Assembly (NCBI GenBank): GCA_023957375.1
Contig: JAMLHB010000001.1
Location: 1,838,245 to 1,902,244, forward strand
DNA: 64,000 nucleotides
From: Flavobacteriales bacterium
Lineage (GTDB): Bacteria; Bacteroidota; Bacteroidia; Flavobacteriales_F; PHOS-HE28
Reading direction: 5' to 3'
Below the pieces are notes generated by a model. That model made no database searches. It was not told where the DNA came from and saw only the letters and a list, made by a program, of their open reading frames with translations. Shown here piece after piece: positions 52,427-62,917 of the stretch (positions are counted from its first letter, which is position 1; every line of letters starts with the position of its first letter). Position numbers and translations under genes: made by a program.

Positions 52427-54289
52427 ATGAAAACAGCATCTACCCTCGCGTTCGCCGTGCTCCTCTCCCTTGCGGCACAAGCCCAGCTTGCACCCCAGGC
52501 GGAAGCCCCGCTATACCGGCACATGCTGGAGGTGAACGCGCAATGGCAACACATGGACCCGGCCTTGGCGCAAGCCACGGAACCTGTCCATTTCAGCAAC
52601 GAAGCGGCGCGCATCGCCAAGCATCTTCATCTGGTAGCCGCCTTTCTGCGCACGCATCCTGCGCCGAACTCCGCTCCTTCCGCCTTGGCCCAACGCAACA
52701 CCCTGTTGAACGACCTGGATGCATATGCTGACCGGGGCATATTCCCCAAGAATTACGTGCTCCCCTACCGCAACCCGGTCTTCATCGACCCAGGTGGCAC
52801 GGCATGCGCCGTGGGCCAATTGATGATCGAAAGCGGGCACCGCGACCTGGCTGAAAGCATCGACCACGAGCAGGAGCTGGCGTACGTGGCCGAACTGCTG
52901 GATTCCCCAACACTTGGTCCGCCGATCGCGGCTTGGGCCGAGGAACACGGTTTCACCGGTGATGAGTTGGCATGGATCCAACCCGGTTACCCGCCGGCCA
53001 CGGAATGGAATGCCTTGGGCGGCGGCACCGACGGGCCGGTGAAGGTGCTGCTGAACTTGCCCGGCAGCTCGATCGTGGTGGCCGGCGCCTTCACTTCCGC
53101 AGGGGGAGTGGCTGTACAGAACGTGGCCCTGTGGAACGGCACCGGCTTCCAACCCTTGGGCAGCGGGGTGTCCGGTACCATTGTGTGCGGCGCGGTGAAG
53201 GGCAACGACATCTACTTGGGCGGCTACAACCTGAACGGCATCAACGACCTGGCCCGGTGGGACGGTACGCAATGGAGCTTCAGCACCGTGTTCGATGGCA
53301 AATTCCCGCAGGTTTTTGCACTTCATGTGCTGGATGATGTGCTGTACGCAGCCGGTGAAACGCAAGGCTTCGCGGGGCCCGACGAATACGTGATGGGCCT
53401 TTCCGGTGATACATGGACGCCGTTACCCGGACACTTCAATGCGCCGGTGCGCTGCTTGGGCGAACGGAACGGGCAATTGGTGGCCGGCGGTGGGTTCACG
53501 GCCATGGTGGGCGGCGGACTGATCGTTCAGCATGTGGCCTTTTTCGGCACCAGCGGCTGGGAGCAATTGGGCAACGGGCTGGAAGGCCCGGTGAACGCAT
53601 TGGCCAACACAGCGGACGGGACACTGTTTGCCGGAGGCGCCATGTACAACGGCACCACGCCGCTCTTCGGGCTGGCGCGGATCGGCATGGGGCCCACGTG
53701 GGAACTTCTCCTGCCCAACTTGGCCAACTACATCGGCACGCCTTCATCCCCCGACCTTGCGGAGGTGAGGACCTTGGCAGCCGATGGCGCAGGCGTGTGG
53801 GCGGGCGGCTCATTCACCGTGAGCCAAGGAACCTTGATCGGCAACCATCTGGCCTACTGCAACGGGGTACCGGACGCGTTTGAACCAGGGGCCTTCTTCA
53901 ACGAACCGGTGAATGCGCTGGTCCCTGCCTTTGGGGGTACGGGCGTACAGGACCTGGTCGCCGGCGGCGACTTCACCAATGGTAGTTCCGGCCCGGCACC
54001 CTACTTGGCGGTAGCCACCATCGGCACCGGCGTGCATTCATCCGCGCCCGCAGCCGGTTTTGTCTTATCGCCCAATCCGGCACAGAACGAGTTGCGCATC
54101 CTGTTGGAACAAGCCCCGGGGGCCGGTGCCCATTTAGAGGTGCTGGACGCCCAAGGCCGCACGGTACTGCGCAATCCCGTGGCCGATCGAAGTGCCACCC
54201 TGGACATTCAGTCTTTGGCAGCAGGGCGGTACTCCGTGGTGCTGCACAACGGGAGCGGCGCGGCGCCGGTGGCCTTCATCAAGCATTGA
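52427..54289 (+). CDS. T9SS-secreted beta-propeller-like protein
   Basis: 620 residues from 52427; 52406 (adding MKATQPK) is possible. Signal peptide MKTASTLAFAVLLSLAAQAQ. The N-terminal helical domain (about 25-170) contains ALAQRNTLLNDLDAYADRGIFP and FIDPGGTACAVGQLM, a domain recurrent in Bacteroidota secreted proteins. A repeat region (about 190-520) has spaced WNGTGFQPLGSGVSG, LARWDGTQWSF and VAGGGFTA-type strands like a propeller. The C-terminal 85 residues are a type A T9SS domain (FVLSPNPAQNELRI ... GRYSVVLHN). It lies between the kinase and PnuC on the opposite strand and overlaps the PnuC 3' end by 11 bp. Confidence 0.8.
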   Translation: MKTASTLAFAVLLSLAAQAQLAPQAEAPLYRHMLEVNAQWQHMDPALAQATEPVHFSNEAARIAKHLHLVAAFLRTHPAPNSAPSALAQRNTLLNDLDAYADRGIFPKNYVLPYRNPVFIDPGGTACAVGQLMIESGHRDLAESIDHEQELAYVAELLDSPTLGPPIAAWAEEHGFTGDELAWIQPGYPPATEWNALGGGTDGPVKVLLNLPGSSIVVAGAFTSAGGVAVQNVALWNGTGFQPLGSGVSGTIVCGAVKGNDIYLGGYNLNGINDLARWDGTQWSFSTVFDGKFPQVFALHVLDDVLYAAGETQGFAGPDEYVMGLSGDTWTPLPGHFNAPVRCLGERNGQLVAGGGFTAMVGGGLIVQHVAFFGTSGWEQLGNGLEGPVNALANTADGTLFAGGAMYNGTTPLFGLARIGMGPTWELLLPNLANYIGTPSSPDLAEVRTLAADGAGVWAGGSFTVSQGTLIGNHLAYCNGVPDAFEPGAFFNEPVNALVPAFGGTGVQDLVAGGDFTNGSSGPAPYLAVATIGTGVHSSAPAAGFVLSPNPAQNELRILLEQAPGAGAHLEVLDAQGRTVLRNPVADRSATLDIQSLAAGRYSVVLHNGSGAAPVAFIKH

Positions 54290-54869
54290 GTCCGGGCCGC
54301 TGACGCGCCAATAGTTTTCCCCACTTCACCAAGCCGACCACGGACAGCACCAAGTACATCACGTTCAAGGCCGCGTAGCCCATGTAGCCCACGCGCCAAT
54401 TGAGGTAGATGCCCACGCTGTCGGCCACGATGAAGTAGGCCCAGTTGCCGATGTACTTGCGCGCCATCATCCAGGTGGCGATGAAGCTGAACACGGTGAC
54501 GAAAGCGTCCAAGTGCGGGAAGTTGCCGTTGAGGTATTGCCCGAGCAGCACTGCGGTGAGGTAGGCCAGCACCAGGCCCGTCGGGATTACAGCAGCATGG
54601 AAGGCCCACCGCTGGGCGCGGATGCGGCTTTCATCACCCCGGCCCCAGCTCCACCAACCGTACACGGCCATCACCACGTAATATCCGTTGAGCACGCTCA
54701 TGGCCCACGTGTGCGCCAATGCGTACAGGCCCACACCGATCACACCCGCCACAAAGCCCAGCACCCAGCCGGTGCGCTTACCCCATGCGATGCACAGGGT
54801 GAAGGCCACGTTGAGCAGAACGGCCCCCAGCTCAAGGATCAGGAGGGCTTCAGGGGAGAAGGGATGCAT
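54279..54869 (-). CDS. pnuC: PnuC-family vitamin transporter, probably for thiamine
   Basis: 196 residues with seven hydrophobic segments, the PnuC length and plan. Typical segments: FVAGVIGVGLYALAHTWAMS, NGYYVVMAVYGWWSWGRG, and FIATWMMARKYIGNWAYFIV with the conserved W-x-x-x-x-Y-I-x-N-W region. PnuC proteins carry nicotinamide riboside; the PnuT branch carries thiamine. Proximity to a TPP riboswitch-controlled receptor and a NadR-like kinase favours the thiamine role, but no riboswitch precedes this gene itself. The convergent T9SS gene overlaps its 3' end. Confidence 0.85.
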   Translation of the reverse strand: MHPFSPEALLILELGAVLLNVAFTLCIAWGKRTGWVLGFVAGVIGVGLYALAHTWAMSVLNGYYVVMAVYGWWSWGRGDESRIRAQRWAFHAAVIPTGLVLAYLTAVLLGQYLNGNFPHLDAFVTVFSFIATWMMARKYIGNWAYFIVADSVGIYLNWRVGYMGYAALNVMYLVLSVVGLVKWGKLLARQRPGLNA

Positions 54870-54916
54870 GCGTTGCCCGGCAATTCGTCAAAACGCCCGG
54901 TTCACCCGTTGCCGGA

Positions 54917-55657
54917 TCACTTCCGCACATTGGCCCTGCGCAGCACGAAATTCTGGCCGAGGTACACCTTGCGCACCTGTTCATCCGCCGCCAGTTCCTC
55001 CGCGGTTCCCTGCTTGAGGATCTTCCCCTCGAAGAGCAAGTAGGCGCGGTCGGTGATGCTGAGCGTTTCCTGCACGTTGTGATCGGTGATCAGCACGCCG
55101 ATGTCGCGGTCCTTGAGGTGGGACACGATGCCCTGGATATCTTCCACGGCAATGGGGTCCACGCCGGCGAAAGGCTCATCGAGCAGTATGAACTTGGGCT
55201 CCGTGGCTAAGCTGCGGGCGATCTCGGTGCGCCTGCGTTCACCGCCGCTGAGCACGTCGCCCATGCTCTTGCGCACGTGGCCCAGACTGAATTCGTCGAG
55301 CAGGCTTTCCAGCTTCCTGGACTGCTCCGCCTTGGTAAGTTTGGTCATTTCCAAAATCGCGCGGATGTTGTCTTCCACGCTGAGCTTGCGGAACACGCTG
55401 GCCTCCTGCGGCAGGTACCCGATGCCGAGCTGCGCCCGCTTGTACATGGGCAATTGGGTGATCTCGGTCTTGTCCAGGAACACGCGGCCTTCGTTGGGCT
55501 TTACCAGGCCGACGATCATGTAAAAGCTGGTGGTCTTTCCGGCCCCGTTGGGGCCCAGCAGGCCCACGATCTCGCCCTGGTGCACCTCCACGCTCACGCC
55601 CCCCACCACCGTACGGCGTTTGTAGCGTTTCACGATGTGGTCGGCGCGCAGGATCAT
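54917..55657 (-). CDS. lptB: LPS export ABC transporter ATP-binding protein LptB
   Basis: 246 residues. ATPase powering LptBFG-driven lipopolysaccharide extraction from the inner membrane. Walker [14 protein letters not shown] (about 35-47), Q-loop [14 protein letters not shown], signature LSGGERRR, Walker [15 protein letters not shown], and H-loop [11 protein letters not shown]. The ATG at 55657 overlaps the stop of the upstream DUF5686 gene (ATGA), so it is translationally coupled to it. LptF/G are not in the window. Confidence 0.95.
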   Translation of the reverse strand: MILRADHIVKRYKRRTVVGGVSVEVHQGEIVGLLGPNGAGKTTSFYMIVGLVKPNEGRVFLDKTEITQLPMYKRAQLGIGYLPQEASVFRKLSVEDNIRAILEMTKLTKAEQSRKLESLLDEFSLGHVRKSMGDVLSGGERRRTEIARSLATEPKFILLDEPFAGVDPIAVEDIQGIVSHLKDRDIGVLITDHNVQETLSITDRAYLLFEGKILKQGTAEELAADEQVRKVYLGQNFVLRRANVRK

Positions 55658-58161
55658 CAGAAGTTGACGGCGAGCTTCAAACGTAAGGCGAAGAGGTTGG
55701 TGCCGGCGTGGTCGTTGTAGCGCAGGCGCCAGACACCGTCCACGCGCAAGATCTTCAGGATGTTTTCCACCCCGGCGCTCACCTCCACAAAGGGCCCGTT
55801 GTCCAGGCGGTACATGCCGGGCAGCAGGAGCATTTCCTTCTGGGTGCGCGCCAGGTCCAGGTCTCCAGCCACAGCCTTTCCCACCACTACCTCCCGCCAC
55901 TTCAGGCGGCGCACCAGGGGGATCCGGTTGAAGAAGAGACCCTCGAAATGGTGTTCCACAAACAACTGCGCGTAGCGGTCACTGATGAACTCGAAGTAGT
56001 TCATGGTGTTGAACGCGAGGTCGTCGTAATAGAACGTTTCGTTGCCGCTGTGCAGGATCAACAACGGATACGGCAGGTCGCCCCAGATGCGGCCGGCCTC
56101 GGCGTTGATGCGCATCCAACCGAATGCACCGAGCTGCAGGCGCTGGTACACGTGGGCCACTACCTTGCTGTAGCCGTATTCGCTCCGGGCCATCTTGGGC
56201 AGGCCCGTGGCCAGGTGCAGCTCCACCGTAGGGTATTTGGTGCCCAGGCTCATGCGCGTGAAGTCCCCGCTGACGTACTTCTCCTTGTAGGCGAAGCGTG
56301 TGTTCAGGGCCACTTCGGCGGTTTGCAGCGCGTTGATCTTCACCGCCGGTTCCCCGGCAGGCCCCGGCCGGAGGTACTCCAGGTCGCCCAAGGGGAACAA
56401 CGTCCGGTAGCGCAGCAACAGCGTGTTGTCGAAGCCGGTGAACCACTCGCGCTGGTAGCTGGCCCGGCTCTCCTCCACCAGGGTGAGCTTGGTGTTGGGC
56501 GTGCGGCGAAAGACACTGCTGAGGATGTTGTCCTGCCGGAAGGCGTTCACGCTTTCGCCGAGCTGCTCCAGGTCCTGCTTGTAGCCCACCTCGAGGATCT
56601 GGCGGGAGCGCTTGCTGACAAACATTTTTCCGCCCACGCCGAACTTGAAGCGGCCGTCCCGTGTGCCGTAGGCCCCGTAGGCGTTCAGTTCGTGCCGGGT
56701 GCTGAAGGCGGAGCTGGTGCGCCCGCCGATGCGGAAACGGTTGCCCTCCACCGGATTGAAGCTGTACGTGGTGAAGTACGGGCCAAGGTCGATCTTGCCT
56801 TTGGTGTAATAGCCCGTGGTGATGGCTGTAACGATGTCCACATACGTGCGGAACCGCGGAATGGTCTTCATGGTGTCCACCATGTGGTAGATGGTCACCT
56901 CCTGCTTGGAGAGGTTCTCGTGCCGGTTCTCGTCCCAGTAGGCCGCGCCCAAGCTCAACGGGTCGATGTCCATCACCACCTCGTCAGCCCCGGCGTAGAA
57001 CGCATCGGGCATGGGCTTGTTGATGGTAAAATCGCGGTAGCTGGCCTTCCGCCGGCCATAGAAACCCTGCACCGGATGCTTGGGGTCCTTCCCGCGGTCC
57101 TTGATGACGTTGAGGTCCACCAGCAGTTCATCCCGGGTGAGCATCCACACCTCGGGCTGCACCTGGCCGTACTCCTGCTTCACCTGGAAGGCTTGCACGA
57201 AATTGAGGTTGGCACCCGGGGCGATGGTGGCCTCAATGCTCTTCACGGCATAGCTGGTGTCATTCACCCACATCTCACCGGTGAAGGCCAGTTCCTGCAC
57301 GCGTTTGGGCTTGAAGGAGATGCGGTAGCACCAGTTGTTGCCCACCCAGTTGCTGTCCAGCAGGTAGTAGTCATAGAAGGTGCGGCCGCCGTCGGCAATG
57401 GGGCTGATGAAGTTCTTGCCGAAGATCACCAGGTAGTTGTCGTAGATGTTCACGTTCTGGTACATGTCACCCATGAAACTGGCGATGCTGGGGTTCTCCA
57501 AGCCGCTGACCTTGGTGCCGTGGATCACCTCGCGCCGCGTCCGCGGCTTCTGCCGGTAGTACACTTCGCTGAGCGTTTCCGTCATGAAGATGGGCAGGAA
57601 CGGCTTCCCCCCCGTGGTGTCCACATTGTCGAAGATGAAGGCGAAATCCTTGAAGATCTTCTTCTTCTCGAAGTCCTCGGTGATGTTGTTCAGATCAAAC
57701 TCCACCTTGTTGTAGGCCTCGTACTGGTACGCCTCGAGTTTTTCGCGGTTGTTCACGGGCTTGTTGGCCACTAAGCGGCGCAGGATGGGGAAGGCGGGGT
57801 TGCCCTTGTAGGTGACCACCACCTCGGCCAGTTGTTGGGTGGCGGGCTTCAGGCGGATGTCGATCTGCTGGGCCTGGTCGCGCCTCACCTTGGCCATGAA
57901 CGGCTCGTAGCCCACGCTTACCGCACGGATGCTGTCGGTGGCATAGTAGGTCTCCATGCTGTACCGGCCGTCGAAGTCGGTGACGGCCGATACGCGGCTG
58001 TCCATGAAGCCCACGTTCACGAACGGCAATGGCTCGCCGGTGGCGGCATCGGTGACCGTGCCGGTGATGCGGGTGGTTTGTGCCGAGGCCATCAGCATGC
58101 TTGCGGCCGCCACGCCCCCCAACAGGATGCGCAACACGGATCGGCTCGGGCGGTGGATCAT
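55657..58161 (-). CDS. DUF5686 / carboxypeptidase-regulatory domain outer membrane protein
   Basis: 834 residues. Signal peptide [20 protein letters not shown] ... MASAQ, a carboxypeptidase-regulatory-like domain (about 32-110, [20 protein letters not shown]), then a long DUF5686 body ([37 protein letters not shown]) and a C-terminal beta barrel ending [10 protein letters not shown] with terminal Phe. The family is widespread in Bacteroidota; its role is not established, possibly outer membrane or lipoprotein handling. Overlaps tatC upstream and lptB downstream by 4 nt each, placing it in an envelope biogenesis operon. Confidence 0.88.
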   Translation of the reverse strand: MIHRPSRSVLRILLGGVAAASMLMASAQTTRITGTVTDAATGEPLPFVNVGFMDSRVSAVTDFDGRYSMETYYATDSIRAVSVGYEPFMAKVRRDQAQQIDIRLKPATQQLAEVVVTYKGNPAFPILRRLVANKPVNNREKLEAYQYEAYNKVEFDLNNITEDFEKKKIFKDFAFIFDNVDTTGGKPFLPIFMTETLSEVYYRQKPRTRREVIHGTKVSGLENPSIASFMGDMYQNVNIYDNYLVIFGKNFISPIADGGRTFYDYYLLDSNWVGNNWCYRISFKPKRVQELAFTGEMWVNDTSYAVKSIEATIAPGANLNFVQAFQVKQEYGQVQPEVWMLTRDELLVDLNVIKDRGKDPKHPVQGFYGRRKASYRDFTINKPMPDAFYAGADEVVMDIDPLSLGAAYWDENRHENLSKQEVTIYHMVDTMKTIPRFRTYVDIVTAITTGYYTKGKIDLGPYFTTYSFNPVEGNRFRIGGRTSSAFSTRHELNAYGAYGTRDGRFKFGVGGKMFVSKRSRQILEVGYKQDLEQLGESVNAFRQDNILSSVFRRTPNTKLTLVEESRASYQREWFTGFDNTLLLRYRTLFPLGDLEYLRPGPAGEPAVKINALQTAEVALNTRFAYKEKYVSGDFTRMSLGTKYPTVELHLATGLPKMARSEYGYSKVVAHVYQRLQLGAFGWMRINAEAGRIWGDLPYPLLILHSGNETFYYDDLAFNTMNYFEFISDRYAQLFVEHHFEGLFFNRIPLVRRLKWREVVVGKAVAGDLDLARTQKEMLLLPGMYRLDNGPFVEVSAGVENILKILRVDGVWRLRYNDHAGTNLFALRLKLAVNF

Positions 58162-58985
58162 GTGCGGGCGTGTTCCGGTGCGGGCTTTTCGCGTATGCGC
58201 CGGGTGCGCGCAGCCAGGAAAATACTGCCCTCGTACAGGGCGATCAATGGGATGGAGACGATGATCTGGCTGGTGACATCGGGCGGGGTGATGATGGCGG
58301 CGATGATCAAAATGGCCACATAGGCATGGCGGCGGTAGGTGCGCAGGAAGGAAGGCCCCACCAAGCCCGTGCGGGCCAGGAAATACACGATCATCGGCAG
58401 CTCGAACATCACACCCGTCCACAGCGTCAGTGAGGTGATGGTGCCGATGTAGCTGTTGAGGTCCACTAGGTTGGGTACGCTGGCGCTCACGGTGTACGTG
58501 CCCAGGAACTGGATGCTCATGGGCGCCAGCACATAGTAGCCGAAGACCACCCCGCAAAGGAAGAGGAGGCTGGCGAAGAAGACCACGCCCCGCACCGCCT
58601 TCCGCTCCCCGGCCGCAAGGCCCGGCTTCACAAAGCGCCATGCTTCCCACAGGATGTACGGGAAGGCAAGGATGAGCCCGGCCACGAACGACACCATGAT
58701 GTGCACCATGAACTGCCCGGCCATGGTGGTGTTCATCAGGGTGAAGCCCGAATGGTCCATGCAGAAGGAGCGGTCCAATCCCAGCTTCAGCGCCAATTGG
58801 CAAAACACGTGGTAGGTCAGGAAATCAGGCCGTTGGGGTGCCAGAATGATGCGGTCAAACACCACGTCCTTAAAAACGAACGCCGCCACCATGCCCACGC
58901 CCACCGCCAACGCCGAACGCACCAAGGTCCACCGCAACGCCTCCAAATGCTCCAGGAACGTGAGCTCCTTCCGTGGTTCCGCCAT
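58158..58985 (-). CDS. tatC: Sec-independent protein translocase TatC
   Basis: 275 residues with six membrane segments. Receptor for twin-arginine signals in the Tat translocase. N-terminal LTFLEHLEALRWTLVRS carries the conserved E-H-L-E-x-L-R motif; FPYILWEAWRFVKPGL and GGVVFGYYVL-type segments and IITPPDVTSQIIVSIPL are typical. TatA/B are not in the window. The C-terminal tail is basic. The start at 58985 (MAEPRKEL) lies 26 nt after a perfect TATCTTTG box; it is first of the coupled operon tatC, DUF5686, lptB. Confidence 0.95.
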   Translation of the reverse strand: MAEPRKELTFLEHLEALRWTLVRSALAVGVGMVAAFVFKDVVFDRIILAPQRPDFLTYHVFCQLALKLGLDRSFCMDHSGFTLMNTTMAGQFMVHIMVSFVAGLILAFPYILWEAWRFVKPGLAAGERKAVRGVVFFASLLFLCGVVFGYYVLAPMSIQFLGTYTVSASVPNLVDLNSYIGTITSLTLWTGVMFELPMIVYFLARTGLVGPSFLRTYRRHAYVAILIIAAIITPPDVTSQIIVSIPLIALYEGSIFLAARTRRIREKPAPEHART

Positions 58986-59011
58986 GCCCCATCGGCCAAA
59001 GAAGGCCGCGC

Positions 59012-59019
59012 CAAAGATA
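59012..59019 (-). promoter_or_regulatory. -7 box TATCTTTG of the tatC operon
   Basis: Exact TAnnTTTG match on the minus strand, 26 nt before the tatC ATG. Confidence 0.65.
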
Positions 59020-59180
59020 GAAGCGCATGAAGGCCAAGCCCTTGCCATACGGCCAGGTTATCAACGCCCGGCCGCTGCGCTCCCAAAAGCGCCAAAGGTT
59101 TCCAAGATGATGGCTCGGATGTACTGGACATTGCACCGATCGCACTACCTTTCAGCGGTAAATCCATTTTATCGGCAACC

Positions 59181-61388
<2,208 letters not shown>

Positions 61389-61417
61389 TCCAATCCGGCC
61401 AGAACACGACGTTGCAC

Positions 61418-61585
61418 ATGGGTACACGGATCGCCATGGTCATTGGGCTCACGGCCCTCTTCATCGGTTGGTTGCTCTACCGGCTTCTGGTAAAGCGCGA
61501 CCTGCGGGAACACAAGGACACGCTTGCCGTTGTCGGCTTGTTCATTGGAGCATGGGCGCTATTGGCCTATTGGCTCTGGGGGTGA
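61418..61585 (+). CDS. Small two-helix membrane protein
   Basis: 55 residues. Not recognised. Starts ATG at 61418, 29 bp after the recQ stop, on the same strand. Two hydrophobic stretches, MVIGLTALFIGWLLYRLLV and TLAVVGLFIGAWALLAYWLWG, flank a charged loop KRDLREHKD, so a hairpin membrane protein is likely. No promoter of its own is seen, so it is probably co-transcribed with recQ. The hydrophobic pattern, not a homologue, supports its reality. Confidence 0.6.
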   Translation: MGTRIAMVIGLTALFIGWLLYRLLVKRDLREHKDTLAVVGLFIGAWALLAYWLWG

Positions 61586-61628
61586 TGCCGGAGCTCCTTC
61601 AATTGAAGTTGGGCAGTGGCCGGCGGCT

Positions 61629-61674
61629 GGTGATTGGTGATTGGTGATTGGTGATTGGTGATTGGTGATTGGTG
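61629..61674 (+). repeat. (GGTGATT)n tandem heptamer
   Basis: Six perfect heptamer copies plus a partial copy. A short version, GGTGATTGGTG, is also found at 43495-43505, beside the insertion sequence. Confidence 0.95.
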
Positions 61675-61720
61675 GTAAACGGCTTACGCCTGGGGTTGCC
61701 AAACAAACGGCAACAGCCAA

Positions 61721-62914
61721 CTACACCCCAAGCTCCCGCAGCGCCCCCCACACCATCACGCCCGCCCCGATGGCCATGGCCTCTTCGGCGATGTTGAAGG
61801 TCGGCGTGTGCAACCCCGGAGCAGGACCTTTCTTCGGATTGCCCGTGCCCAAGCGGAAGAAGCAGCCCGGCATCACCTGTGTGTAGAAGGCGAAGTCCTC
61901 GCTGCCCATGCGGGCTGGCATCTCCACCACGTGCTCCGCGCCCAGAAATTCCGCAGCCGCGCCCCGGATGCGCTCCGTCAACGGCGGGTCGTTCACCAGC
62001 ACCGGATAACCGCGCCTTACTTCAACATCGCAGGAGCCTCCGTGCAGTGCGCAGATCTCGGCAGCCCTGCGCGGCAGCCACCCATGCAGCTCCGTGCGCA
62101 GGCCTTCATCGAAGGTGCGCAGCGTGCCGGCGACCCGCACTTCATCCGGAACCACGTTGGTGGCCCCGTCGGCGATCACGCGGCCAAAGCCCAGTACCAG
62201 CGGATGACCCTTCCGCCATGCATCAAATTCCTCCTTCAGGGCAAGAAGCAGCCGCGCGGAGATCACGATGGGGTCAACCAGCTTTTCCGGCTGCGCCGCA
62301 TGGCCCCCCTTGCCCTTTACGGTGATGTAGACCTCATCGCTGCTGGCCATGAACGGCCCGGCATGGAAGCCCACCTTGCCCACCTCCAGCTCCGGGGTGA
62401 CGTGCTGCCCGAGAATGCCTCCCGGCACGGGGTCTTTCAACGCACCCTCCTCCAGCACTATTGAGGCGCCGCCGGGGATCTTCTCCTCGCCCGGCTGAAA
62501 GAGCAGCAACACGGTGCCGCGCCAATCCGCCCGCAGCTGGTGCAGGATGCGCCCCGCCGCCAGCACCATCGCCGTGTGCGCATCGTGGCCGCAGGCGTGC
62601 ATCACGCCGGGGTTCATGGACCGGTACGGCAAACCTTCCGCTTCCTGGATGGGCAATGCATCCATGTCCGCCCGCAGGCACACGGTGGGGCCGGGCTTTG
62701 CGCCGTGCACCACGCCGATCACCCCGGTGCCGGCAATGCCGGTGCGCGTTTCAATGCCGTACCCACGCAGGCGCTCAGCGATGTAGCGGCCAGTTTCATG
62801 CTCCTGGAAGCTCAGCTCCGGTTGCATGTGCAATTGCCGTCGCACCTCCACGGCGTCCATGTGCCCCATCTTCACCAAGCGCTGCACGCGCTCCACCGTC
62901 AACGCTTCAGCCAT
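61721..62914 (-). CDS. M20 family metallo-amidohydrolase
   Basis: 397 residues. Zinc amidohydrolase of the IAA-amino acid hydrolase/N-acyl amino acid amidohydrolase group. The metal motif ADMDALPIQE (about residues 83-92), HACGHDAHTAM (about 110-120) with the conserved metal cysteine, QPGEEKIPGGA with the general-base Glu pair, and a dimerisation domain (about 190-300, KGKGGHAAQPEKLVDPI). The final metal histidine is in GLHTPTFNI. Substrate unknown. The start is 3 bp after the stop of the barrel gene upstream, so the two are probably one transcription unit. Confidence 0.92.
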   Translation of the reverse strand: MAEALTVERVQRLVKMGHMDAVEVRRQLHMQPELSFQEHETGRYIAERLRGYGIETRTGIAGTGVIGVVHGAKPGPTVCLRADMDALPIQEAEGLPYRSMNPGVMHACGHDAHTAMVLAAGRILHQLRADWRGTVLLLFQPGEEKIPGGASIVLEEGALKDPVPGGILGQHVTPELEVGKVGFHAGPFMASSDEVYITVKGKGGHAAQPEKLVDPIVISARLLLALKEEFDAWRKGHPLVLGFGRVIADGATNVVPDEVRVAGTLRTFDEGLRTELHGWLPRRAAEICALHGGSCDVEVRRGYPVLVNDPPLTERIRGAAAEFLGAEHVVEMPARMGSEDFAFYTQVMPGCFFRLGTGNPKKGPAPGLHTPTFNIAEEAMAIGAGVMVWGALRELGV

Positions 62915-62917
62915 GGT

